A DNA stretch of 64,000 nucleotides from Chimonanthus salicifolius. Taxonomy: Eukaryota > Streptophyta > Magnoliopsida > Laurales > Calycanthaceae. The stretch spans positions 47,165,222 through 47,229,221 of the forward strand of contig CM023540.1 of assembly GCA_013350335.1 (NCBI GenBank), read 5' to 3'. The notes under the pieces were generated by a model. The model was given only the letters and a program-made list of their open reading frames with translations, was not told where the DNA came from and ran no database searches. The translations under genes were made by a program, and so were the position numbers. Below are positions 37,640-50,500 of this stretch, piece after piece (the first letter of the stretch is position 1; each line of letters begins with the position of its first letter).

Positions 37640-37835
37640 TTTTTTCTTTTTTTAATTTACGTATAGAAAACCGTGGGAAACTCAGTGTAAAATCTCTATG
37701 GGTGATATCCACTGCTCTTAAGACACACCAGGTGAGACCATAGAGGCTTGAACCTAGCATCTCCAACTTTCTAAAGTTGGTGTGAGGACACAGAGGCTCG
37801 AACCTGACATCTCCTGCTTTAAGATTACCAATTGA
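37640..37835 (-). mobile_element. SINE, minus orientation, with duplicated head
   Basis: A T-rich run at 37640-37656 is the A-tail on the minus strand, followed by the family tail (minus ATTTTACACTGAGTTTCCC...CTATACGTAAATT). Two box B-like motifs, plus-strand GAGGCTTGAACCTAGCATCT near 37743 and GAGGCTCGAACCTGACATCT near 37793, show that about 50 bp of the head is duplicated. Confidence 0.6.
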
Positions 37836-38115
37836 TAAGGACTTTAAATTATTTTTATCATATGTGAGGTCACTTTTAAGACGAATTAAAAATTTACATA
37901 ATATGATCAAAAAATGAACTATATAAGTCAATGAAATTAAATTTTCTTAAATTCTAATACCAACAATTATTGATAGGTAGACCTTATTATTTTGTTGTGT
38001 CATGCAAAAGAAAATTCAACCATGCGAATTCAGTGAGTCAATTATATCACTAAAGCTCCCATTGCAAATCGGAGGTACTAAAAGCGTAACTCAATTTCAA
38101 TTTCACTGATAGATA

Positions 38116-38296
38116 CTCCCTCTATTTTAAATTAGTGATTTTATATGAATTTTGAAATTGTCTTAAAATAATTGTCTCATTTATATTAGAGTAGCATAAA
38201 ATGTATTGAAAATAGATGAGATAACATGTAATGCTATCCTTATATAGAGAGTTTTAAAAAAAATACAAATATTTGAGACAACGGGGACGGAGGGAG
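38116..38296. mobile_element. Stowaway-type MITE
   Basis: TA at 38114-38115 and 38297-38298 flank ends CTCCCTCTATTTTAAATTAG and GGGGACGGAGGGAG, the classic Stowaway terminus. 181 bp, no coding capacity. Confidence 0.88.
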
Positions 38297-39175
38297 TAAT
38301 ATTTATTAGAAATATTAACCTTATCAAAATAACTTATAAATTGTGAATGTGAAAAACTAATATAAAGAAACACTTGATTTTTCAAATTATCTATTGTCCT
38401 ATAATGGCAATAGATAATCTATTATCTATTACCTTCTATTGTAATTGATGATTTTTTTAAAAAAAATATCTTAAATTCATGATAATGTTGAAAAATTAAA
38501 AAAATCACTCAAAAACCTTACAAACTAGATCAATTATATTAGTGCATCTCCATGCAATTCCATAAATATTTAAATGTCATTTTGTTAAATTTTTTCCACA
38601 AAAAATCCAAAATTGAAGATTATCTTAGAAAATTCAGATTTCATGAATTTTTTTAGGAAAATAAGATAAAAAAAACTATATAAATTATATAAAAGATCTC
38701 TATTTAATTTCATAAATACTCAATGTCATTTTCTTAAATTATCTTAGAAAAAAAAAAAGAGGAGACCTTTTTTTTAAGCAGCCGCACCATTAGTTCATAA
38801 TCTCATTTGGAATTCAATGATATTCAACTTTCATTCTACTGAAAAGACATCCATACTCATACTCGATGAAGATATTCCCATGGCATACCAGCAACATCTA
38901 AGGTGCAACTTGATTAAAAAATATAGGGCCTATTTGAATAAAAATCTTTTTTGGTCATACAAATTATTATCGTAGCTACTAATTCTATTACATCTGTTAC
39001 ATCAATTACGTTTTCAAGTTATTAATTGATTTCTAATTAATTCATCATATAGAAAGCCAAATAAAATAAGCTAAAAAAAAATCTATAGGTTCTAAATACT
39101 ACCACTCAAAATAGGATAATAAGTTTGCTGAAAAGAGACGGCAAAGATACGTAGTTAGAGTTGAGAAGTGAAAAG

Positions 39176-39597
39176 GGGTGCCACTATAGACACCGACTTT
39201 TTCTGCCAGCAGACACCGAATTTCAGATTTTAGGTGAAAATTACCATTCTGCCCTTACACGCATGAAGGAATCGATCGATTGAAGCACAAGCTGATTCCC
39301 GAGCGGAAGAAATGCAGCATTACAGATCGATCGCACGATCGTGCGATCGATCTGTTTATGAATAGCAGCGTAACAGATTGATCGCACGATCGTGCGATCG
39401 ATCTGTTACGCTGCTAACATATTTTTTCGCTGATTTTTTCATTCGAAAACAGATCTATCGCTTCATCGTGCGATCGATCTGTTTCGGGAATCAATCGATC
39501 GATTCCTTCATACGTGAAGGGCAGAATGGTAATTTTCAGCTAAAATATAAAATTCGGTGTCTGCTGGCAGAAAACGTCGGTGTCTATATTGGCACCC
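39176..39597. mobile_element. Mutator-like foldback MITE with iterated palindromes and 9-bp TSD
   Basis: AGTGAAAAG at 39167-39175 is repeated exactly at 39598-39606. The 9-bp size is diagnostic of Mutator-like elements. The ends are long inverted repeats (over 100 bp): left GGGTGCCACTATAGACACCG matches the reverse complement of the right end with one mismatch, and both arms continue through TTTTCTGCCAGCAGACACCG and ATTACCATTCTGCCCTT to GGAATCGATCGATTG. The centre is a perfect 34-bp palindrome at 39322-39355, a 54-bp palindrome with one mismatched pair at 39363-39416, and a third degraded copy near 39450-39483, all built on ATCGATCGCACGATCG. No protein is encoded; the small open frame here is a shadow. 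Confidence 0.88.
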
Positions 39598-39722
39598 AGT
39601 GAAAAGTGATGAGAGAAATTATGGATTACTGAGTAAGTTTAGGGTGAATTGATTTAATAATGTGTAGGAGTTATGATTTTCAATTAATTGTAAAGTATTA
39701 CTCCATTAATATTAATTAGAAG

Positions 39723-39724
<2 letters not shown>

Positions 39725-39773
<49 letters not shown>
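39725..39773. repeat. (AT)n microsatellite
   Basis: About 24 uninterrupted AT dinucleotides, 120 bp beyond the Mutator-like MITE. Confidence 0.95.
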
Positions 39774-39776
<3 letters not shown>

Positions 39777-40173
39777 GGATCTCATCAATCCTAGAATTTA
39801 ACTTGGGCTTTCGGATTAGATAGCCCCTTAAAAATACATAGCCCGTGCCCAGTATAAATGGTCCGATCTGAATTTAAATCGAGTCCTAATTTTGAACCTT
39901 ATTTTGGGTCTTAGCTCTAACTGAGTAGAGTAAATTCATCATATCGGCCCGGGTATTTCATCTTAAGTACTTAATCCCAGGGTTCAAATCTCGTCCCAGT
40001 CGAGATCTCGATCGAGATTTTTCTGTCTCCTCTTTTTTTTTTTAAATATTTAAAAAAAGTTATAAAATTTATAGAAAATGAAGAAAAATATAGGCTTTAA
40101 GGTTATACAATTTTATCGTTAAATATAGGTCATTTACATATTCAAATTCTATTTTTAAGTTATATTAGTTTAA

Positions 40174-40949
40174 GGCCAACCATATAGACACTCAGATTTT
40201 CTTTCTCCACACACTAGTTTTCAAAATTTTGGATGAAATTACCCTTTTGCCCTTCCACTTAATACCACCGCATCCACCGAACGAAAAATTCATTCGGATG
40301 TGGGATTGACCGAACGTTGCAGAAGAGTGAGAAAAAAATCGGTGAAAGGGCTCCACCGTTGATCGAAACCCAAGGTTTTCCTTACGCGTAGATAACTAGG
40401 CTAGGGGCGACTATAGTGTTGTTGATGCTAGGGGCAAAAGTGAAGGTCTGCTGCCGCCAGATCTTCTTCTCGGCCTTAGATTAGTTAATCGGGAAAGTTT
40501 CTTCCAGCGAGACCCACCATACCCCTTCCGTTTTTTTATGGTCTATCCATATGTACCATCAGATCTCTGATCTGACTCGCATGGGACCCTCCTCTGGCCA
40601 GTTTCTTCCATTGCTGCTTGGGGCGACGAAACCCACTTTTGTAGTTTTTTTCTTAGATCCAAGTGGATCCTTCACTTCTGCCCCTAGGATCAACACCACC
40701 ATAGTCGCCCCTGACCCACCTATCTACGCCTAAGGAAGACCTTAGGTTTTGGTCAACGGTGGGGCCCTTTCACTGATTTTTCCCCCCTCTTATGCAAGGT
40801 TTAGTCGATCCCACATCCAAACGAATTTTTCATTTGGTTTGTTCGGTGGATGTGGCGGTATTAAGTGGAAGGGCAAAATGGTAATTTCACATTTTTTTTT
40901 TAAAATGGATGTGTGGAGAAAGAAAATCCGAATGTCTATATGACTGGCC
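40174..40949. mobile_element. Long foldback MITE, probably Mutator-like
   Basis: TAGTTTAA at 40166-40173 is repeated at 40950-40957. The ends are GGCCAACCATATAGACACTC and, reverse-complemented, GGCCAGTCATATAGACATTC. The two arms pair imperfectly for nearly 300 bp through CTTTCTCCACACA, ATTACC(C/A)TTTTGCCCTTCC, CATCCACCGAAC and TAGGGGC. The order ATAGACAC - ATTACCATTYTGCCCTT is shared with the element at 39176, so the two look related. The TSD here is 8 bp, so a hAT origin cannot be ruled out. It ends about 615 bp before the MTR4 start codon. Confidence 0.75.
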
Positions 40950-41564
40950 TAGTTTAAACCTGTTTCGACATTTTATTAAATAGGTCAAATACATGATAAT
41001 GTAACGTTTAACAGAAAGTAACAAGTTCACAGCAATAATTTTTTACATATTTTTTCTAAGTTTAATAATTTTTTACTATTTTTCACACATTTATACTAAT
41101 TTCTAAGTTGATCCACTCATTTATAAATGTGATTCATTATTTTTTGTTTCTTTAAAAAATTACCTCAATATAAATTAAAACTAGCTCATATTTGAAAACT
41201 TTAAAATACATAATTTCACTTATAAAATCAAGATAAAATACATTTTTTTTTTTAAAATTCCCAGATTATACCTCTCGCCCGAGATTTCCGAGATTTACAG
41301 TGTACAACCGAGCCTTAAAATCCACCAATGTACACCTGCTGAGAACACCTGCCGAGCTTGGACATCTCAATATCCGCTATTCGAGTGGGCTTGAGCTTTG
41401 CCCAACTCGGCCCGTTAACAACACCGTTTGGTTAATTTGAATCCCGCGAAATAAAATAACGAAAAACCGATTAGGGTTTTGAGTTGCGTCGCTTGCTCGG
41501 GGTTTTCGATTCCTCTCTCTTTCCATCTGTACGTATATTTGCTGATTTTATTCCAGATTTTCAG

Positions 41565-44500
41565 ATGGGTTCTGTGAAGAGAAAATCCATAGAAAACCAA
41601 GCTCCAGAGTCATTTATTCCGGAGAAGAAGTTGCAGACTGAAAATGGCTCTTCGGGCCATGTCGACAAAGAGGAGCAGGTGGCGTGCATGCACGATGTGT
41701 CATACCCTGAAGGCTATACTCCCCACCCTCGGCCCAGACCCGTTGGCACTGCCTCCGTCCCTGCCAAAGAATTTGAATTTAAACTCGACCCTTTTCAATC
41801 CGAAGCTATCAAGTGCCTCGACAATGGAGAATCTGTCATGGTACAATTTTAATCTCTGTTTGTCTTTGGACCCAATTCCTTCTACTTGTAATCCTTCATT
41901 GCATTCTACGATACCTATTTGTTGTCGTCAACGTATCTAACCAAACCATTTTAAACAACTTTCAGTTGCCAATATTGGTTTTGCTCCTCACACAGGTATA
42001 TTTGGTCACATATCATTTTTTGTCTTTGATGCGAAGAATTTTTTTTTCCCATTTTCAAACGGTTGAAGTGTGAAGAGAAGGGCTGAAGATCATAGCGTGA
42101 CTCTCATAATTTCTTCAATATCCACGAATTAATTTTTAACTCCACATTTTGTTGTTCCATCACGTGTCAGATGGTAGCTAGGAAAAGGAGGTCCATTGTG
42201 GGCATTAGATAGGTAGTTAGCCCATGGAAAACAATTTTCAACCTGTGAATGTGAGTTCTATTTATATATGTATTAAGGGCTGATTAGAAAAGAAGAACGA
42301 AGAATGTTGACTTTAGATGGATGATTGCTAAGATAAGGAGGTCCACTGTGGGCATTAGATAGGTAGGTAGCCCATGGAAAATAATTTGTCAAAGTGTGAA
42401 TGTGATTTCTATTTATATATGTATCAAGGGTTGATTGGTAAAGAAAAAACTCAAAATGCTGTCTTTAGATGGATGGGATAAATAGTTTTGATGATGATGA
42501 GGGTGGAGTTAGATTATTTGTTTTTGAATGGTTACTATATTAATAAAAAGGGTACTAGAGGTGCAAATAAAGAAGCAAAAGAGCAACAACATAGAAACAA
42601 AAAGCCCACACCCAAATACACCTGCAGGGCACATGAAAACTGGAAGCAACACTAAAAGAAAAAACTATGCAATGTCAATATATTCTTTCCAGGCTCGTAA
42701 GATGTCACTGGTAGAGATATTTTTGAATTCCGTAAGTACGCCCAGGCACACTTGGCAAAAGCTTTTCTCTAAACTGCTTTACTTGATTTTGTGTGATTAT
42801 TAAAGATTCTGTTGTTACGTTCCCACCATAAGCTCCACACTACAACAAAGAGAGATAAGCGCTATAGGGAGGAGTATTTTGGAGAAACTGAAATAATGTC
42901 CCAAGCATAAGATAGCTCAGCCACAGTAGAAGGTATAATCCTTAGAACACCAAACTTCTCTAACACAGAATTCTAGATTGTAAAGGAGAAAGGGCAGTGA
43001 ATAAGAAGGTGATTTGTCTCTTCAGAAGCCTGAAGACAGAGAGGGCAAGCGTTGATAATGATTCTTCCTCTTTCATGCAAATTGTCTTGGGTCAGAATTT
43101 TCCCCATACCAACAGTCCAAAGGAAGCAAATTGCACGAGGCGGAACTTTGGAGGTCCAAATACCGCGGGGTTGACACTAGTTGGAAGAGTCACACCCGAT
43201 TGTTCCAGTCAAAGAAAGACTTGATGGAGAAGCAACCAGTCGTGTCCAGCCACCACACAAAACAATCCTCAGTAGAGCTTTGGATCCGGTAGGAAGAGAT
43301 GATGTGAAGAAGCTCAGAGAAATCATCTATCTCAGAGTTAGAAAGATTACGCTGAATCGAGAGATCCCAAACAACCTAACCATTGCAAATGGAGTAGAAG
43401 TCTAAGCCTAAAACAACCCCATCCAGTGCCTGAGATAGACGGTAAATAGAAGGAAATCGAGATGCTAAAGTGGTATTACTGCACCAAATTTTTGTCCAAA
43501 GCTTTACCTTGTTGCCTCGTACCACCGTAAGTTTGATTCCTTCTTTAAATTTTTCTACATAAGGAGCAATAGCTCTCCACATGTCTGATGCTCTGCGAGG
43601 AAAAGGATTGACGTCCCAACCAAGATTTCCCATTCAGGATAATGATAGACTTCCAAGGAAAGTCGCCTCCAATCCCTAAGCGACAAAGTCATTTTGAAAG
43701 AAGAGCAATATTAGCCTCCTTAATAGGCCTCACTCCCAACCTCCAGCATGAATAGGAAGGCAAACTTGCTCCCCCACTTCACAAAGTGGTATTTCTTTCT
43801 ATCCTCTTAGTCACCCAAAGGAAATTCCTCATGATTTTCTCCAAAGAGTGAACAACTTTACTTGGGCATCTGAATGTTGATAGGAAGTATATTGGGAGAG
43901 CAGAAAGCACGACCTTGAGGAGAGTGATCCTACCATCGAAGGACAACTACTTCCCTTTCCATGATGCTAGGCGCTTGCTGTATTTCTGGATAATGATAGA
44001 CTTCCAAGGAAAATCACCCACAGTCCCTAAGCGCCAAAGTCATTTTGAAAGAAGAGCAATATTAGCCTCCTTAATAGGCCTCACTCCCCCCCCATCCACC
44101 CCACCCCCACCCCCACACAACATGAATAGGAAGGCAAACTTGCTCCCACTTCACAAAGTGGTATTTCTTTCTATCCTCTTTAGTCACCCCAAAGGAAATT
44201 CCTCATGATTTTCTCCAAAGAGTGAACAACTTTACTTGGGCATCTGAATGTTGATAGGAAGTATATTGGGAGAGCATAAAAAACGGCCTTGAGGAGAGTG
44301 ATCTTACCATTGAAGGACAACTACTTCCCTTTCCACGATGCTAGGAGCTTGTTGAATATTTGGATGATGTATTCTCACTGAGAAAGTCCAGGAGACCCGA
44401 TACAAAGTGGAAGCCCTAGATAAGTGGAGGGGAGAGAAGATGAGACACATCCAAAATTGCCGAAAGTGACCCAAGCTCGTTGACAATCAAATTGATACTG

Positions 44501-47500
44501 AAGATTTCACTCTTTAGGTAGTTGATATGGAGGGAGGATGACAGGTCAAACCATCTGATTCATAATAGATTCCACAACAACTTCACAAAAGATAATAGTG
44601 TCATCCACAAGCTGTAAATGATGGACCTGCGTCGAAGAATCACCAATTCTAAATCCGTGGATTAAGGAAAAGTCACAGCTTTGGTAAGAAGAAGGCTCAA
44701 AGTCTCCACGACCATGAGAAATGGGGATCACCTTGGCAAATACCATGGAGCTTTTGAAAAAGCCTCTAGAAGAGCCGTTGATGAGAATGGAGAAATGAGT
44801 AGAAGACATGATGCGGCACATGCCTCCTCTCTTGCGCAAGTTATACTTGCTATTTCCATGTTTTTTTAAAGTAAGGGTAATCTCAAGGGATAGTCTTATA
44901 TAAAGCCTTGTAGCCCTTGGGGCATGATACGATTGAATGGAATAAAAGAAGTTTTCTTGCGCAACACTTGTGCGACAGTATTCTTCGGAGAGAATCCGAG
45001 CTTTGGTGGAATCCAAAGGAGCGAGAAGCTTTTCCCTCTTCCCAGGTACTTCGTCTTCATCTTCTTCTCTCCCTTCTTCTCTTCTTCTTTTTTCTTCTTC
45101 TTCTCCCTCTCTTCTCTTCTTCTTCTTGGTTTATTTTCTCTTACCCTGCTGCAACGTTGACCTTTCGCCAGCCTCTCATCCCAGATCTGCCTTTTGCCAC
45201 CTTCCTACACCATTCAGAACTTTTACCCCTTCCAAATCTCCTTTCCTTGCTGTCGCCCCTCCCTCAACTCTCATCTACACCTGTTGTTCCCCTCAAACAA
45301 GACTCCTACAGTCGCTGCTGTCCCATTTTGGACCGTCTGTCCTCATCGAGAACCACCCAGCCCTCATCCTTAGCCAAACAGACCTCCAATACATCTGTCC
45401 TATGTTTCCAGACCTTACCTTAGCCTCTCCACCCTCTCCTACTGTAGCCCATTCTTCTCAAGCCTCACACAGTCATTACCACCTGTCCTAAACTGTCATA
45501 CAGTCCCTAACCTGCTGTTCCAAGGCCTTTTGACCCTCCCATACCCACCTACCGCCAAACAGCCATCTCTGCTGCTATTGCCACTACAATATCCTGTCCC
45601 CTTTACTGCCATATGTCCTTCTTAGTCCTTCCTCCACCTTAAACAGCCCCTTTACTGCTGTTCTGGACCCTTCTTAGGCCTTTCCCTGCCCCCAGATATC
45701 CCACACAGTCTTAAACACCGCTGTCCCACTCTGTTTTGATTTCCTTTTCATACTACACAGCTAAATTTACTCTTGTTTGATGTGGACTCTATATGTTTGT
45801 GAGATCTGACAATCCTCTTTGTCTTGAGGGCCTTCTATTTTGAGCTATAACATGATTTAGATTGTGATATAATTATTTACATTGAATTCCTTAAATTTCT
45901 TGATTATCTGTGGTGGATTTTATTACTTTGAATTGCAATTATTAATTTAGATTTAATTTCAACCTCATATTTTTACTTCATATTGACATCATAATCACAT
46001 TTAGTCATTTATGGTTACCCTTTTTTCTGTCCTACGTCAAGACATGCACTCATGAATCCATAAACACCATTTCTGACTAAAGTCCATGCTGGAGAGGAGA
46101 AAATGAAGGAAATGCTAATCCACCATATCATACGCTTTTTCTAAGTCAAGTTTGTAAATTATTCCTTTTCGGCGAGACTTGTGTTGGGAGTCAATACACT
46201 CATGTGCAGTAATGACCGCATCCAAAATTTGCCGACCCTCAACAATAACAGATTGGAAAAGGGAGATTAGCCTGGGAAGGAAATGCTTGAGTCTGTTTGC
46301 AAGAACCTTGGATAGGATCTTGTAGGGACTGCTGAGAAGACTGATAGGCCTGGAATCGGAGAGAGATGAAGCATCATCTTTCTTAGGCACAGAACAAGGA
46401 AAGTAGCCCCTAACTCCTTTGGAATATGACATCTCTTTGATGAAATTCCACAAAGAAAGCGATGAGGTCATTCTTCACGATGTCCTAGAAGGTCTTAAAG
46501 AAAGCAATGGGGAAACCATCAGGCTAAGGGGTTCTATCCTCACCTGGGTCCCAAATTGCATTCCGAATGTCATCCTCGGAGAAGCCTGCTCCAAGGAGGA
46601 AGCTTTCGAACGTGAGATGGACTTGAAAGGGAGCTCGGAAATGGGCAACCTATCAAAATAATTGGCTGAATACAACTGCTTGAAGTGGTTCAGACTGGTG
46701 GCAATGATGTCCTCCTTATAGGTCACAATTGAGTCACCAACTGTTAGGGATCTAATTCTGTTTGCCCTTTTGTGAGTCGAGGCCATGGAATGGAAAAACT
46801 TGGTGTTTTTGTCCCCTTCCTTAATCCACTTATCTCTAGAGCTCTGCCTCCACGTTATCTCCTCCTGTATGCTCTTAGCTCGATAATGATCTTGCAAACT
46901 GTTACGAAGAAACACGTCCTCCTTGGATAAGCACTCAACTTGCTCGCAAATATCAATTTGACTGATGTCGTTGAGAATAGAAGCAAGGGATTCTGACAAT
47001 GACCCAAAATCGGTAGCACTCCGGCTTTCAACTTCTACTTTAGGAACTTTAACTTTTGATGAAGGATGATGGCTTTGCTGCCGGACGGGATGAGTTCTGT
47101 CCACCAATGAGCAATGAGATCCCTGTAGCCAACTTCCTTTACCCAACAAAGCTCAAATTTGAAGGGAGAAGGACCCCAAGACTCGTCAAAAGTGTTCAGA
47201 ACCAAAGGCCAATGATCTGAGATGGGGAGAGGAAAGACAAAAACATGTGAATCAGGAAACAAATCCATCCACTCAGTTGATACAAGAAACCTGTCAATCC
47301 GGGAGAGGATTAGCCTCTCTTGGCCATTGGACCAAGTAAATTCAGCACCCGAGAGGGGAAGGTCAAGGCCAAGAGAGGAAATGCAGTCCGAGAAACGACT
47401 CATAATGGGAGTGAGCCTAGTTACCCCGGTTTTCTCATGAAGAAATCTAATGAGGTTGAAGTCCCCTCAACTCCACCGACCATTAAGAGAATCAATCTCA

Positions 47501-50500
47501 TCAAGAAAGACAATTTTTCTAGTCTCATCACACGGCCCATAGACAGAGGTTAATGTCCATGTCATACCTGAGATGCGATCTTGGAATAAAATTGAAAGTG
47601 AAAACTTACCAATGAGAGGATCTACCTTGATGAGGATACTTGAATCATAATGATAAAAAATTCCTACCCATTTGCCAATTTAATGGTCACTTATGTACAT
47701 ATCTTCATCCTTGACCCATTTGGTTGTAGGTTATCATTTTCCTTTTCCACAAAAAAGAGGCCAATTGTATCAGATTCCTTTTGAGCAGAATCCTTGTTTT
47801 TCAATTATGTTAATGTCATCAATATTTGTGTCGTATGCTCATGCTCCCTATCTACCCCAATCTTTGCTAAAAAAAAGTAATGTACTGATCTTAGTAAAAA
47901 TGTAAGATGATGATGGCCTTCTAATAGCGATGGTTTTGTCCTTGGTGATCGGTAACTAATTGGAAAAGATGGTTGAGTGGTGGCGAGATAGTTTCTCTGT
48001 GTTTGTGGGAAACATACCGGAATGGGGGCCGGAGATCTTGTAAGAGTCTTCGGAGTTGTTGGTGTTGTGTTTGATAGTTTTGTTCCTATTATTGATCGGA
48101 GAACTGGGAAACAAAGGAATTTCACTTTCGCTAGATTCAAAACAGAGAGGGAAATGGCTAATGTAATCAAGATGATGGATGGTCAGGTTATTGAAGGAAA
48201 GAAGCTTTAGGTAAACAAGGCCCGTTTGGGCGTGAGAATAGAAGGTTAGTTAGAAAAGGGGAAGGAAGCTCTGTTTCGGCAAGGAGAGCCGTTGTGAAGA
48301 ATCATGATTCAGGTCCGGACAACAAACCACAACCGTATCATCAAATGGTTTCTCACCCTGCTAGTCGGTTGTTGCAAGTTAACGAGGCATTGTGGAGAAT
48401 GACAAAGACATATCGGTTGGTACCTGGATAGGGATGGCTCACCATTCGAATTCTCCAGTGCAAGAGATCAAAGAGTGGCTCCTCGACTATCCCCTTTTCT
48501 TTTTTTGGATTGTTCTTGCGACTGAGGACAAAATACAATCCAATTATGGAGGGTCCCACTTTGCAGACGGTCTGCTGAAGAAAATTGACAAATGGACTGA
48601 GATTCTGGGCCTTGGTTTAGCGGTGGACCGGGTTAGGATCTTTGGTATCCCCCTGTATGCCTGCCGTAAGGAAATGATGTGGAAATTGGGAGAGCTGATC
48701 GTGGTGGTTGAAGAGGTTGATGATCGATGTTTGAAAATGGAGGTGGTGGAATTCGTGCTCTGAAAATAGTGCATCCAATTGCTGCAGATATTCCATAAAC
48801 CTTGTGGTTGGATGTGGGAGATGTTCGGTATCATCTGTGGACGGAGATGGAACCACAGTTGCTGGTGGTAACGGAGGATCTTTCTGCTGGTTGTGATCGA
48901 TCAGATGTGGCCTGCCCTCTCGTGGTCTCAGAGGTGGATGGTGAAACTGAGGCTGTTGAACCTTTTCTTCCTCTTGTAAAAGGCTTTGCTCATGTTCTGC
49001 CAAGTCAACCTGAGAACGCTGAAAAAATCCGGCGATCGGAGGTGGCGTCAGTGATGGAAAAGGAAACTTCTATTCCTTTGCCAGTTTCCGGCAGATTGAA
49101 TCCTTTGCCGAAGTCTACTCCTGTGATCTCGGCTCTGATCCCTCCTGTAGTTTCAGAATTTGAAGGAGACTCTTGCGAAGATATCAAAGGGATTTTTGAA
49201 TCTTCCGAGGCAAGGAGTGGGCTGGAGAAGAGATTTAGGGCATAAGGGACGAGTGGAAATGAGTTTTAAATAAGTGGCGCAATCGAGTTCAAGTAAGGCC
49301 TAGTCATATTCTAAAATTTGGGCTTCTTCTTGGGTCCAGGGTCCTGTTTTGCTGGGTTATGTGTTTAAATATGGGCTTTACTCAAGCCCAGAGATCCATC
49401 GTTAGTCTGCCCCTGGTACTTCATTTCAAGATTGAGATCCACTTGAGTCCCGCTTGCTAGGACTGTGGACCCCCTTCCAACAACCAGGGTCCTGTTTTGC
49501 TAGGTTATGTGTTTAAATATGGGCTTTACTCAAGCCCAGAGATCCATCGTTAGTCTGCCCCTGGTACTTCATTTCAAGATTGAGATCCACTTGAGTCCCG
49601 CTTGCTAGGACTGTGGACCCTCTTCCAACAACCAAGTGTGCTATTGTCTGCTTTGCCCTCCACTGGTCCCCTCACCCCATCAGGTTTTTGGGTTTCCCCA
49701 GGCTCACGTTTTTGCTCTCAAAACGTGTAACACCGAGGAAGGGAGGTATCTCCTCATATAAGGAACACGCCTCTCACTCCATAGGCAATGTGAGACTCGC
49801 TTATCCACATCTATTCCCACTTTCAGTGCTTGTGAGGTGATGCTGTGGTCATTAGATCACTAACGCTGATATCACCAATGTTGGATTGCTGGTCTCAACC
49901 AAACAATATTCCCCCCCCTCAGGAACCACGTTGTGTTTCAAACCTCAAACCCTCTCTGATACCACTTGTTAGGACTGTGGACCCCCTTCCAACAACCAAG
50001 TGTGATATTGTCCGCTTTGCCCCTCACTGGTCCCCTCACCCCACTGGGTTTTTGGGCTATCCCAGGCTCACGATTTTGCTCTCAAAACGTGTCACACCGA
50101 GGAAGGGAGGTATCTCCTCATATAAGAGTACACGCCTTTCACTCCATAGGCGATGTGGGATTCGCTTATCCACACCTATTCCCACTTTCGACGCTCATGA
50201 GGTGAGGTTGTGGTCGTTAGACCACTAACGCTGATATCACCAACGCTAGATTGCTAGTGTCAGCCCAACACCGCATATAGTCTCGGGGTCCTTTTGTGAC
50301 TCATCGCGAGACCGTGAGGTCTTCCACTCCCTCTCGTGAGACTGTAAGGTCTTCTCCTGCTATTGTTTCACCTCTAGAACGATAGGTGGTGGTGGCAAAC
50401 ACTAAGATTCCAGCGGTAGCTAACCGTGATCTCTCTCCGGTGGAGATAGAAGCTAATTCCCTTATGGCGGACGATTCCAATGGCATAGGGAAGGAGTTGA

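Larger units (their letters stand above)
42530..47690 (-). mobile_element. L1-type LINE, 5'-truncated, carrying a solo LTR and an internal duplication
   Basis: Read on the minus strand, the pieces follow plant L1 ORF2 order. The endonuclease part (47690-47035) has [28 protein letters not shown] and SDHWPLVL. The linker (46.5-47.1 kb) has [20 protein letters not shown]. Reverse transcriptase begins at 46471-46115 with [20 protein letters not shown] and [11 protein letters not shown], and resumes at about 44800 with [18 protein letters not shown] and [14 protein letters not shown] (LVDD in place of FADD). The C-terminal region is at 43.63-43.0 kb ([20 protein letters not shown]). Stops and frameshifts abound. 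A 1231-bp solo LTR interrupts the reverse transcriptase (44809-46039), and 351 bp is duplicated at 43637-44338. ORF1 and the start of the endonuclease are missing. Confidence 0.88.

Noticed and set aside
39300..39420. CRISPR-like or operator array from the repeated ATCGATCG blocks
   Set aside because: The repeats are palindromes inside a transposon with defined inverted ends and TSD; no spacers.
44917..45491. Overlapping serine/proline-rich open frames up to 173 codons
   Set aside because: They lie in three frames over the pyrimidine-rich part of a solo LTR and have no domain; low-complexity artefact.
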